NCBI GenBank assembly: GCA_034231615.1
Contig: CM067311.1
Coordinates: 16,301,199 to 16,365,198 of the forward strand
Length of the DNA stretch: 64,000 bases
Reading direction: 5' to 3'
DNA from: Meghimatium bilineatum
Lineage: Eukaryota > Mollusca > Gastropoda > Stylommatophora > Philomycidae
In this document: one piece after another, positions 52,263-62,639 of the stretch
Numbering within the stretch: position 1 is the first letter of the stretch
How the letters are laid out: the number at the start of each line of letters is the position of its first letter
Translations under genes and position numbers: made by a program
Notes under the pieces: generated by a model
Told to the model about the DNA's origin: nothing
Databases searched by the model: none
The model's input: the letters and a program-made list of their open reading frames with translations, nothing else

Positions 52263-52359
52263 GAAGACGGTTCATGTGGGTTGTCAAGTTATACCACAGT
52301 AAAGTAAAAATTTCAAAGCTCAGTACTGCAAACACATGACGATGCTTGAAGGCTCCAGA

Positions 52360-52747
52360 ATAAGAGTAATGAAAGTACTACGTTACTATGAAAGTACTAT
52401 GAAAGTACTATGAAAGTACTACGTTACTATGAAAGTACTATGAAAGTACTACGTTACTACGAAAGTACTATGAAAGTACCATGAAAGTACTATGAAAGTA
52501 CTACGTTACTATGAAAGTACTATGAAAGTACTATGAAAGTACTATGAAAGTACTATGAAAGTACTATTTTACTATGAAAGTACTATGAAAGTACTATGAA
52601 AGTGCTACGTTACTATGAAAGTACTATAAAAGTACTATGAAAGTACTATGAAAGTGCTATGAAAGTACTATGAAAGTACTATGAAAGTACTATGAAAGTA
52701 CTATGAAAGTACTATGAAAGTACTATGAAAGTACTATGAAAGTACAA
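52360..52747. repeat. Minisatellite, 11-bp unit, about 35 copies with a higher-order variant
   Basis: TATGAAAGTAC is repeated throughout. A variant TACGTTACTATGAAAG recurs at about 52380, 52429, 52502 and 52606, and TATTTTACTATG once, so multi-unit blocks were copied. Confidence 0.95.
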
Positions 52748-52806
52748 CGTTACAACTGTTATTTTCTTTATAATGCTGTTTCGATAAATCGTTGATATAG
52801 CTATCA

Positions 52807-53046
52807 TTTTTTCTTTCTGTTCGTTCTCAAACTCCTGCAGGTCAGCAGGATGATGTGCTGTGATTTCTGCGTTTATCACACTGACACATCAGACTTCAGC
52901 ACGGCGTACGCGTCACACTGGCCCTATATGGGATGAAACAGCAACTCATTCCTCAAAAGCTCCTTAGTCATTTCTTGCGACATGCATGATTGGCAGGCAA
53001 CAGTATACATAATCTTTGATCACCTTTAGGGCACCGGCAACGCACA
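52807..53046 (-). mobile_element. SINE family B, diverged copy
   Basis: Minus orientation: TTTCTTTCTGTTCGTTCTCA, CTCCTGCAGGTCAGCAGGAT, ACACATCAGACTTCAGCACG, GGCCCTATATGGGATGAAAC and ending near GGGCACCGGCAACGCACA. A deletion removed part of the GGAGAATGGAATGCG region. Confidence 0.8.
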
Positions 53047-53139
53047 TGCTTATGTACTCTTATCTATTTCTCTGTATTCACTCAGAAATATACATTGTTT
53101 TCCCCCCTCTTCTCTCCGCATGCTGAAGGTCTAAAGATC

Positions 53140-53495
53140 TCACCATCATCAATCCGACTTGACACCATCACCAGTCCGACTTGACACCATCACCAGTCCG
53201 ACTTGACACCATCATCAATCCGACTTGACACCATCATCAATCCGACTTGACACCATCACCAGTCCGACTTGACACCATCACCAGTCCGACTTGACACCAT
53301 CATCAATCCGACTTGACACCATCACCAGTCCGACTTGACACCATCATCAGTCCGACTTGACACCATCACCAGTCCGACATGACACCATCACCAGTCCGAC
53401 TTGACACCATCACCAGTCCGACTTGACACCATCACCGATCAGATTTAACACCATCACCAGTCCAACTTGACACCATCTCGAGTCCGAACTGCTAC
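53140..53495. repeat. Minisatellite, 22-bp unit, about 16 copies
   Basis: CACCATCACCAGTCCGACTT plus GA is repeated. Variants CATCATCAATCC alternate with CATCACCAGTCC in a partly regular order. Confidence 0.95.
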
Positions 53496-53885
53496 CATCA
53501 CCAGTCAGTTCGTCCTACCAGCATCAACAGTCCGGCCATCACCTTTAGTTCTAAAAAAAAATTATTCAAACATTTTAATTAATGTATAAATCAACGTTAT
53601 TGACGTATACTTTTGTCCTTTTACTTCTTCCCCCTTTGCTAACAACTGTCTTACTTGTACGGATATCCTCTCACCTCTATCTTCCCCAACCTAGTTGTGG
53701 CTGTAATTTATATACAGTGCCATTGGCAACCACCGAGAGTTAGATTGAAGTCACGATGAAATAACGCCGGGAGAAACATTCGTATTACACAAATGGATAC
53801 AATAGCTTTATTATTCGTAATTCATGCAGATCGAAACGAGTTAAAAACCTCCGATTTCTGTAACGGAATATTTAATCTGGTACTC
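53496..53885. other. Unassigned stretch
   Basis: No recognised element between two large arrays. Confidence 0.4.
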
Positions 53886-53888
53886 TCA

Positions 53889-55055
53889 TTTGTTTCTCTA
53901 TAGTTTCTGTATTACAATTATCTCCGGGGTTTCACCTTTTGTTTCTCTATAGTTTCTGTATTACAATTATCTCCGGGGTTTTTGTTTCTCTATAGTTTCT
54001 GTATTACAATTATCTCCGGGGTTTCACCTTTTGTTTCTTTATAGTTTCTATATTACAATTATCTCCGGGGTTTCACCTTTTGTTTCTCTATAGTTTCTGT
54101 ATTACAATTATCTCCGGGGTTTCACCTTTTGTTTCTCTATAGTTTCTGTATTACAATTATCTCCGGGGTTTCACCTTTTGTTTCTCTATAGTTTCTGTAT
54201 TACAATTATCTCCGGGGTTTCACCTTTTGTTTCTTTATAGTTTCTATATTACAATTATCTCCGGGGTTTCACCTTTTGTTTCTTTATAGTTTCTATATTA
54301 CAATTATCTCCGGGGTTTCACCTTTTGTTTCTCTATAGTTTCTGTATTACAATTATCTCCGGGGTTTCACCTTTTGTTTCTCTATAGTTTCTGTATTACA
54401 ATTATCTCCGGGGTTTTTGTTTCTCTATAGTTTCTGTATTACAATTATCTCCGGGGTTTCACCTTTTGTTTCTTTATAGTTTCTATATTACAATTATCTC
54501 CGGGGTTTCACCTTTTGTTTCTCTATAGTTTCTGTATTACAATTATCTCCGGGGTTTCACCTTTTGTTTCTCTATAGTTTCTGTATTACAATTATCTCCG
54601 GGGTTTCACCTTTTGTTTCTCTATAGTTTCTGTATTACAATTATCTCCGGGGTTTCACCTTTTGTTTCTTTATAGTTTCTATATTACAATTATCTCCGGG
54701 GTTTCACCTTTTGTTTCTTTATAGTTTCTATATTACAATTATCTCCGGGGTTTCACCTTTTGTTTCTCTATAGTTTCTGTATTACAATTATCTCCGGGGT
54801 TTCACCTTTTGTTTCTCTATAGTTTCTGTATTACAATTATCTCCGGGGTTTCACCTTTTGTTTCTCTATAGTTTCTGTATTACAATTATCTCCGGGGTTT
54901 CACCTTTTGTTTCTCTATAGTTTCTGTATTACAATTATCTCCGGGGTTTCATCTTTTGTTTCTCTATAGTTTCTGTATTACAATTATCTCCGGGGTTTCA
55001 CCTTTTGTTTCTCTATAGTTTCTGTATTACAATTATCACGAGGATTCATTTTTTG
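53889..55055. repeat. Minisatellite, 49-bp unit, 24 copies, with a 435-bp higher-order repeat
   Basis: The unit is TTTGTTTCTCTATAGTTTCT, GTATTACAATTATCTCCGGG, GTTTCACCT. Three unit types exist: C (CTCTATAG..CTGTATT), T (CTTTATAG..CTATATT) and a 43-bp short C lacking CACCTT. The order of units 1-9 is C, short C, C, T, C, C, C, T, T (53889-54323), and units 10-18 repeat that exact order (54324-54758). Six more C units follow. Units within a type are almost identical. Confidence 0.95.
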
Positions 55056-55139
55056 TTTCTCTAAATTTTTTATGTGACAAAAAACCCCAGGGATTCATCT
55101 TTTCATATTCGAAAACGAATCGTTCAATGTTGTATGAAT

Positions 55140-55507
55140 GAGTCCTGCGTGTTTCAGAGGCCCGATTGTGTGAACCTTTCGTGTGTTTCAGAGGCCCGAT
55201 TGTGTGAACATTTCGTGTGTTTCATGGGCCAGAATGTGTGAAACTCCCGTGTGTTACAGGGGTCAGAATGTGTGAAACTCCCGTGTGTTACAAGGGTCAG
55301 AATGTGTGAAATTCCTGTGTGTTTCATGGACAGTATGTGTTAGTCTCTTGTGGCCCGAATGTATGATCCTCTTGTGTGTTTCAGCGACCGTAATTCGCGA
55401 ATCTCCTGTGTCTTTCAGGGGCCAGAATATGTGAACCTCCCGTCTGTTTTAGGGGCCAGAATATGTGAACCTCCCGTCTGTTTTAGGGGCCAGAATATGT
55501 GAACCAA
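55140..55507. repeat. Tandem repeat, about 34-bp unit, resembling the 5' end of SINE family B
   Basis: Units such as CCCGTGTGTTACAGGGGTCA plus GAATGTGTGAAACT are repeated about 10 times with divergence. The unit start CGTGTGTTTCAGAGGCCCGA is close to the SINE B head CGTGTGTTGCCGGGGCCCGA, and the array leads straight into the remaining SINE B body at 55508. Confidence 0.8.
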
Positions 55508-55745
55508 GAATAGTGGCATTGTCAACATCTATGCACGTCGTACCAGGCGACTAAGGATGTTTTGGGAGTAGATTTTGCTGCCTCATCCATAAATGTTTAA
55601 AGCAGCACATAAGCCACAAGTCAGATATATCAGATCAAAAGTCACAGATTTCACAGCCTAGCTGTAAACCGTGGCAACACATTTCGTTCTCTCGTCTACA
55701 TCTTAGTAATCTGCAGAAGTTTGAGAACGAACACAGAAGGAGAAG
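55508..55745 (+). mobile_element. SINE family B, diverged copy whose head is tandemly expanded
   Basis: It begins at AAGAATAGTGGCATTGTC (equivalent to AAGAATAGCAACACTG), continues with GTACCAGGCGACTAAGGATG, CAAGTCAGATATATCAG and CATCTTAGTAATCTGCAG, and ends in GAACGAACACAGAAGGAGAA. Confidence 0.8.
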
Positions 55746-55974
55746 CACGTGTGAACAGTGCTGTTTTTAAGAGTAGAAGACTTCAAAGCATTGCACGTTT
55801 TCTGGGTAGGAAATACAATTCTGAAATGGCTTTCCAATTGCACATAAGGATGCAAAGAACTCCATTGCTTCAGCAATATTGTGGTCCTATTCATGTAAGG
55901 GATGACACGGTCATTATTATTTTGCTGGGCTAAGTCCTATCTCCAACATGAAGGAGTTAGTCTCGATAGGAGAT

Positions 55975-56026
55975 CTGTATTTGATAAAGGTATGTCGGTC
56001 AAAACGTCGAACTCGTATGCTTGGGT

Positions 56027-56067
<41 letters not shown>

Positions 56068-56085
56068 TGTGCAAAACTCCATTAT
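55975..56085 (+). mobile_element. Penelope-like fragment with (GT)n
   Basis: 55981-56012 reads TTGATAAAGGTATGTCGGTC then AAAACGTCGAACTC, a hammerhead-like skeleton (TTGATAA, stem II, CAAAAC for GAAAC). A (GT)n tract at about 56028-56066 follows, just as GTGTGTGTC follows the motif at 13053. Confidence 0.4.
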
Positions 56086-56776
56086 CCTAGTGATTTTACT
56101 TTTCGCTGATTGGATCACAACTTGACAAAAAGAAAAACCACCTGTTATCAACTTGGCTTTGTCTAAATACCAAGGATAGAAATTGGAAATAAGATCACAG
56201 TAACAAGTCATCCGGGAAATGATGTTTGTCAGAACAGCAGGCTTATCATAAGGCAGTACGTGTGAAGATTGTTGACTGAGTTCAAAGGATGTTGACCCTC
56301 TTTTCGACTCACAGATTTTCTGAGCTATAATCTAGAATTCGCGTGCCAGAAGAGAGGACATATCTCTTTATGAGTACGCCTATTCGCGTGCCTAGAGAGA
56401 GAGAGAGAGGACAGGGCCCTTTTATGAGTAACCTATTCGCGTGCCGTTACTAGAGCGTGCGGCAGGTGTTTACAATCGCCCTGGTTATCCACGTCCCGAG
56501 TCAAACAACGACCCACAAGAGCTCGTTACCTTAGTTAACCCCAGATCTAGTGATATCTTGACACAAGACACCCCCCCTTTCCATCCTCCCCACCTTGCCC
56601 TCTCTTTTTACTTACTTATTGCCCCCTCTGCATTTCACAAATGACAATCTTGACTTCTTTGTGTCCTATATTTCTTGGATCGATTTTCATGTGGAAAAAC
56701 CACAACCACATAACACAGTACAATATTGAAAACGAAGTTCTACATATTGCGTCATGTTGTATGTTAATCAACCAGC
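56086..56776. other. Unassigned stretch
   Basis: (GA)n at 56395-56412 and a C tract at about 56571-56577. TATTCGCGTGCC occurs three times (about 56337-56450), a small irregular repeat. No ORF of note. Confidence 0.45.
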
Positions 56777-57025
56777 GGGGTGTTGCCGGGGCAAAAGCAG
56801 AACCTCCCGGGGGGGGAGGGGGGGGAGGAGGTTTAAAAAATGACAACATCGTCACCTTACACAAATGGGTTCAAAGACGACTAAATAGGGTTTAGAAGCG
56901 GGATTTAATATAACATTTTATATAGCTCAACGTGAAGTCCAGAAACCATGCGAAAGTTGGAATATGTCTGACTGAAAGAAGCATCTATCGCAGCTAAACT
57001 GTAAACATAGACACACCGTTTTTCG
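56777..57025 (+). mobile_element. SINE family B, diverged copy
   Basis: Head GGTGTTGCCGGGGCAAAAGC, a G tract, then ACGACTAAATAGGGTTTAGA and AGCTAAACTGTAAACATAGA. The 3' third is lost. Confidence 0.65.
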
Positions 57026-57124
57026 TTATTATCAGTTTTAAATGTTGGCCATAAGGCTCCCTTGGGACAAATCACTTACTCACTCCCTCACACTCATGCA
57101 CAGACACTCTCATAAACTTACACT

Positions 57125-58085
57125 AGATCTGTTACTTCCTCTTTTACTCACTAGTCACTCAATCACTCCCTCACTTACTCACTTAGTCACTCAATCACTC
57201 CCTCACTTACTCACTTAGTCACTCAATCACTCCCTCACTTACTCACTTAGTCACTCAATCACTCCCTCACTTACTCACTTAGTCACTCAATCACTCCCTC
57301 ACTTACTCACTTAGTCACTCAATCACTCCCTCACTTACTCATATAGTCACTCAATCACTCCCTCACTTACTCACTTAGTCACTCAATCACTCCCTCACTT
57401 ACTCACTCAATCACTCCCTCACTTACTCAAATAGTCACTCAATCACTCCCTCACTTACTCACTTAGTCGCTCAATCACTCCCTCACTTACTCACTTAGTC
57501 ACTCAATCACTCCCTCACTTACTCACTTAGTCACTCAATCACTCCCTCACTTAGTCACTCAATCACTCCCTCCCTTACTCACTTAGTCACTCAATCGCTC
57601 CCTCACTTACCCACTTAGTCACTCAATCACTCCCTCACTTACTCACTTAGTCACTCAATCGCTCCCTCACTTACTCACTTAGTCACTCAATCACTCCCTC
57701 ACTTACTCACTTAGTCACTCAATCGCTCCCTCACTTACTCCCTTAGTCACTCAATCACTCCCTCACTTACTCACTTAGTCACTCAATCACTCCCTCACTT
57801 ACTCACTTAGTCACTCAATCACTCCCTCACTTAGTCACTCAATCACTCCCTCACTTACTCACTTAGTCACTCAATCGCTCCCTCACTTACTCACTTAGTC
57901 ACTCCATCACTCCCTCACTTACTCACTTACTCACTCAATCACTCCCTCACTTACTCACTTAGTCACTCAATCACTCCCTCACTTACTCACTTAGTCACTC
58001 AATCACTCCCTCACTTACTCACTTAGTCACTCAATCACTCCCTCACTTACTCACTCATTCACTTAAGTATTCCCTCAATTACTTA
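57125..58085. repeat. Minisatellite, 32-bp unit built on CACT/CTCA words, about 29 copies
   Basis: TCACTCAATCACTCCCTCAC plus TTACTCACTTAG is repeated with 32-bp spacing. Several units are shortened (missing TTACTCACTTAG), and single variants (CGCTCCCTC, CATATAG) recur in clusters. A weak 4-bp sub-period suggests an origin from a tetranucleotide repeat. Confidence 0.95.
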
Positions 58086-58189
58086 CTCCCTAACTTACTT
58101 ACATACTCACTTTCGTCCTCACTCACTCCCTCAAAATCATGCACAGTCAATCCTTAATCTTTCACACGACCTAATTCGTCATCTCTCAT

Positions 58190-58345
58190 TCACTTAATCA
58201 ATCAATCACTCATTCACTTAATCAATCAATCACTCATTCACTTAATCAATCAATCACTCATTCACTTAATCAATCAATCACTCATTCACTTAATCAATCA
58301 ATCACTCATTCACTTAATCAATCAATCACTCATTCACTTACCTTA
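58190..58345. repeat. Minisatellite, 24-bp unit, about 6.5 copies
   Basis: CACTCATTCACTTAATCAAT plus CAAT is repeated perfectly from about 58190. Its CACTCA words match the preceding 32-bp array, so it may be derived from it. Confidence 0.94.
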
Positions 58346-58484
58346 CTCAATTGCTACTGTTCTTAATTACTCAATAAATCGCTGACTCAAACATTTACTA
58401 ACTGGTTTTCTCTATTTCATACAAACTTAATCACTTTGTCATTAGTTCTTTTAGCTAGTTTCATTACTCACAAACTAATCCGTC

Positions 58485-59305
58485 TACATTTTATTACTCA
58501 CCAACCACTTCATCTACCTTTTATTACTCACCAACCACTTCATCTACCTTTTATTACTCACCAACCACCTCATCTACCTTGTATTACTCACCAACCACTT
58601 CATCTACCTTTTATTACTCACCAACCACTTCATCTACCTTTTATTACTCACCAACCACTTCATCTACCTTTTATTACTCACCAACCACCTCGTCTACCTT
58701 TTATTACTCACCAATCACCTTGTCTACCATTTATTACTCACCAACTACCGTGTCTACCTTTTATTACTCACCAACCACCTCATCTACCTTTTATTACTTA
58801 CCAACCACTTCATCTACCTTTTATTACTCACCAACCACCGTGTCTACCTTTTATTACTCACCAACTACCTTGTCTACCTTTTATTACTCACCCACCACTT
58901 CATCTACCTTTTATTATTCACCAACCACTTCATCTACTTTTTATTACTCACCAACCACTTCATCTACCTTTTATTACTCACCAATTACCTTGTTTACCTT
59001 TTATTACTCACCAATTACCTTGTCTACCTTTTTATTACTCACCAACTACCTTGTCTACCTTTTATTACTCACCAACTACCTTGTCTACCTTTTATTACTC
59101 ACCAACCACTTCATCTACCTTTTATTACTCACCAACCACTTCATTTACCTTTTATTACTCACCAACCACCTCGTCTACCTTTTATTACTCACCAATCACC
59201 TCGTCTACCATTTATTACTCACCAACTACCTTGTCTACCTTTTATTACTCACCAACCACCTCATCTACCTTTTATTACTCACCAACCGCCTCATCTACCT
59301 TTTCT
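58485..59305. repeat. Minisatellite, 30-bp unit, about 27 copies, open in two frames
   Basis: ACCTTTTATTACTCACCAAC plus CACTTCATCT is repeated. One extra T near 59032 shifts the frame. Since 30 is a multiple of 3 and the unit has no stop in two frames, ORFs of 291 and 271 codons run through it. They translate as FITHQPLHLP and YYSPTTSSTF decapeptide repeats and cross into the SINE on the right. There is no upstream gene structure, so these are treated as non-coding. Confidence 0.93.
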
Positions 59306-59460
59306 ACCTGACACATCCGACTTTGACATCGCTTCTGGATCACTGGGATCATATATGGGATGGCACAGTCAACTGCACACCGAAACCTCCTTAGTCGTCT
59401 ACTTCACCATGCGTGGAAGATAACATTGTTGCTATTCTTTACTCCCCTCGGGCTCAAGCA
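59300..59460 (-). mobile_element. SINE family B, 5' half abutting the 30-bp array
   Basis: Minus orientation, starting at ACCTGACACATCCGACTTTG immediately after the last array unit, then GATCATATATGGGATGGCAC, CCTCCTTAGTCGTCTACTTC and TTGCTATTCTTTACTCCCCT. The 3' half and tail are missing, replaced by the array. Confidence 0.78.
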
Positions 59461-60274
59461 GTACAAGTGGTTACAACCTTATTTGATGACTAGATATGTC
59501 AATTGGTACTTCTGAATCCAGTGCATTGACGTCTTTGTTAGCTTCAGAACATTGAATTTCATTACCCCAGTTTCTCTGAGCAGTGTCAACAAAGAACTCA
59601 TTCCTTGACTGCTAACGCATTTAATCTAGATCTTGTTTTTGTTCTGAGTCATGTCCCAGAACTTTACTATTACTATAACAGTACTTCCTCCAGGAACTAT
59701 CCGCTGTGTTTGGTTTCCCACATCTGCCATTGGTTTAGAAGCAGCTATGAGCAAGACGATTGGACCAAATAGTAACGGTATGTTTTGCTCCTTTGTATGG
59801 GACCAGAGGCAGAGGAAGCCACTTTTCTCTCGTAAGGTCACAGTTGTGGGTCACTTAGTCGAGAATAGATCGGGGTTGGGATGCTCAGGTCAGTGAGCAG
59901 GTGTCTGTGCGCGTGAATAAGGCAGACTTGGTCTGTAACGGGATGTATTTGACAGCGAGAAATTATTGGTCGCGTGCACGTTATACTTCGACCGATTCTT
60001 GCGTTTCTGTTCCCGGTGTAAATACAGTCAAACTCCATCTTGTATCGGCACTTTATCTAAAACCGACAAAGGCAATCACAAAACACAAGGGTGTTTGTGT
60101 AGCCGAACAAGTGGATAACAGTTTTCTGCAAACACATCGTTGTGGCCGTAAAACATTTTGATATCTGAAGCACACTCATGCTTCTTGGGCAGGTCATGAA
60201 GTCGGTATATCACGCTGAGAATGTCGACAGTAAAGACCTTGGTACAGAAAGTAAACAAGACTTCATTCGTTACG
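59461..60274. other. Unassigned stretch with a protein-like open frame
   Basis: 59651-59896 (plus, 81 codons) and the overlapping 59626-59841 (minus, 71 codons) are open, and 59901-60161 (plus, 86 codons) follows. Base composition is higher in GC than the neighbours and codons look mixed, but I recognise no domain on either strand. It could be a remnant of an unidentified element or, less likely, a host exon. Confidence 0.25.
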
Positions 60275-60365
60275 TTTTTGATTATTGTCGTGATTTTCGT
60301 TTGTAACTATTTATATACATGAAGTCGCATATCAAAACAAGGCAAGCCAGACCAACGAAATACAC
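60275..60365. repeat. Small snap-back repeat (family F), second copy
   Basis: GATTTTCGTTTGTAACTATT, ATATACATGAAGTCGCAT and GACCAACGAAATACAC match the copy at 2448-2550. The arms are more decayed. Confidence 0.5.
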
Positions 60366-60510
60366 AATCAAATAACAAATATCAAATGTAATCAAAATAA
60401 TCAAATATATCAATAATCAAAATAATGACATATATTAATAAAATAATCAAATATATCAATAATCAAAATAATCAAATATACCAATAATCAAAATAATCAA
60501 ATATCAGATT
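60366..60510. repeat. Imperfect AT-rich tandem repeat of AATAATCAAAATAATC words
   Basis: CAAATATATCAATAATCAAA is repeated about 3-4 times with a spacing of roughly 28-50 bp. Confidence 0.75.
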
Positions 60511-60676
60511 TTCCGTCATGTTTACTTTCTGTCCACAGGTCTTTCCTGGAGCGCAGTCAAGATTAAACTATGGTTGTCCAAACAACTTTAGGCATGGGAT
60601 TGTGTTTGTTTGATTGTTTGATTGTATCCCGGAAATTCTGCATTCTTAATGAGGATGGGATGCGTTTCCTTTAGAG

Positions 60677-61251
60677 CTGTGTTTCCCAACGTGGGGGCCC
60701 ATGCCCCACAGGGGGCAATTTCATTGTTCATAGGGGCAGTTCGGGGAGGGGGAATAATACAGTTTTTGAATATCAAAGAAAATATGTATATGTTACATAG
60801 GGGGCATAAGAACTTTAGAGAGATTTATGTGGGGCCTAGCTATGGTTCATCAGAACTTTAGAGAGATTTATGTGGGGCCTAGCTAGGGGGCATCAGAACT
60901 TTAGAAAGACTTGGGTGTGGCTTAGTTAGGGGGAATTATAACTTTAGAAAGACTTAGGTGGGGGCTTAGTTAGGGGGTATTAGAACTTTAGAAAGACAGG
61001 TGGGGCTTAGATAAGGGGCATTAGAACTTTAGAAAGACTTAGGTGGGGCATTGTTTGCGGGTTTCAGAACTTTAGAAAGACGTAAGTGGGGGTATGGATA
61101 GGGGGCATCCGAACTTTATAAAGACTTAGGTGGGGCATGGATAGGGGGCATCCGAGCTTCATAAAGACTTAGGTTGGGCATTGTTAGCGGTCATCAGAAC
61201 TTTAGAAAGACTTAGGTGGGGCATGGTTAAAAAGAATATTAGGAAACACTG
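60677..61251. mobile_element. hAT-like MITE, 575 bp, with an internal minisatellite
   Basis: Termini CTGTGTTTCCCAACGTGG and, inverted at the right end, CAGTGTTTCCTAATATTC are imperfect inverted repeats of hAT type. Flanking 8-mers CTTTAGAG (60669-60676) and CTCCAGAG (61252-61259) agree at 6 of 8. Most of the interior (about 60780-61215) is a tandem repeat of about 41 bp. No transposase. Confidence 0.75.
60780..61215. repeat. Minisatellite, about 41-bp unit, about 10 copies, inside the hAT MITE
   Basis: GAACTTTAGAAAGACTTAGG plus TGGGGCTTAGTTAGGGGCATCA is repeated with substitutions and small indels. It belongs to the MITE body. Confidence 0.88.
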
Positions 61252-61284
61252 CTCCAGAGCTGTATGTAATACCCAGAAGTCAAA

Positions 61285-61380
61285 CTCTCAGCGTTATATG
61301 CAATGTTATATGCAATATTATATGCAATGTTATAAGCAATATTATTTGCAATGTTATATGCAGTGTTATATGCAATGCTC
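61285..61380. repeat. Short tandem repeat, 12-bp unit
   Basis: ATGCAATGTTAT and ATGCAATATTAT alternate about 7-8 times. Confidence 0.9.
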
Positions 61381-61780
61381 AGAGAATGAACCCCTAATCA
61401 GAAGGTGTTCTGTAAGCATTTATCGCTGTGTCGATGGAGATTCACGCTAGTAGGTAGATAAGGAGGATGCGGTTTGGGGTATTTAAACGCCGCAGCCTTA
61501 TAAGGGTATTCAGAGCCTCAGCCCTGTTTAGTACTTGGAATTTAGCCACAAGATGGGCAAAACCTCACCAGTAACGAGTTTTCACAAAATGTCCCCAAAT
61601 TCCTCATTGAAAGGAGGGAATTGCACACGCAAACAGGCGAATCACCTTTTTAAAAAGATAAAACCTCATTCTTACTGGAAAGGTATCTACGCCAATGTAC
61701 GCAGAACAGCGGAGAAAGGTCAAGCACGCATTGAATGAGTTAACTGTGAGGTTGGTGGTCAGCATGTAAGTACAAGAACC
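61381..61780. other. Unassigned stretch
   Basis: Short chance frames only. 61535-61738 (plus, 67 codons) has a basic composition but no recognised domain. Confidence 0.35.
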
Positions 61781-61784
61781 AGCT

Positions 61785-62260
61785 CTCTCATGCGACTGCA
61801 GTTCTTTCATGTGACCGCATTTTTCTCATGCGACCGCAGTTATTTCACGTGACTGCAGTTCTCTCATGTGACCGTAGTTCTGTCATGTGACCGTAGTTCT
61901 CTCATCTGACTTTAGTTTCTCTCATGTGACCGTAGTTCTCTCATGTGACCGTAGTTCTCTCATGTGACCGTAGTTCTCTCATGTGACCGTAGTTCTCTCA
62001 TGTGACCGTAGTTCTCTCATCTGACTTTAGTTTCTCTCATGTGACCGTAGTTCTCTCATGTGACCGTAGTTCTCTCATGTGACCGTAGTTCTCTCATGTG
62101 ACCGTAGTTCTCTCATGTGACCGTAGTTCTCTCATGTGACCGTAGTTCTCTCATGTGACCGTAGTTCTCTCATATGACCGTAGTTCTCTCATGTGACCGT
62201 AGTTCTCTCATGTGACCGCAGTTCTCTCATGTGACCGTAGTTCTCTCATGTGATTGTCTT
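61785..62260. repeat. Minisatellite, 19-bp unit, about 25 copies
   Basis: TAGTTCTCTCATGTGACCG is repeated. Left-edge units read GCAGTT. The variant CTCATCTGACTTTAGTTT occurs twice (about 61900 and 62017), about 117 bp apart, which suggests duplication of a six-unit block. Confidence 0.95.
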
Positions 62261-62323
62261 ACTTATCGACATGATTACAGAAGTTCACAGTTTACTGGGA
62301 TCTGTAAAATCACTGCAATGTGA

Positions 62324-62425
62324 CGTCCGATGTGTCGGGTAATTGGTGGTAATAAAACAACAACACAACACATTTGTATTCTTTGGACTACATAGTGCTG
62401 GATATCAGATCGGACCATTAAAAAA
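62324..62425 (+). mobile_element. SINE family A, decayed fragment
   Basis: GTCCGATGTGTCGGGTAATT, ACAACACAACACATTTGTAT and TTGGACTACATAGTGCTGGA are recognisable. The tail is not identifiable. Confidence 0.65.
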
Positions 62426-62639
62426 CAACTTTTGTTACTGCATGTTTTCTGGTGAAACAGCGCTGGGAGGCTTTCTATGGGCTGTAGAAATGAAGGCCGA
62501 TTTGCCATAGCTTACGCCGCGACATGTACAGGAAAGATTTTGATTGTACCTCCGAAATAAAAAAAATCCTGTCCAAACCCAGAGATCCATTTGGATATTG
62601 AGAATGTTGTTCTTCTTCTTCCGTTCATTTGAAACATGT

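Noticed and set aside
53889..55055. CRISPR array
   Set aside because: There are no unique spacers between repeats; units are head-to-tail, and the sequence is from an animal genome.
58436..59394. ORFs of 291 and 271 codons as genes for repetitive secreted proteins
   Set aside because: They are two frames of the same 30-bp minisatellite, have no signal peptide or unique domain, and run into a SINE fragment.
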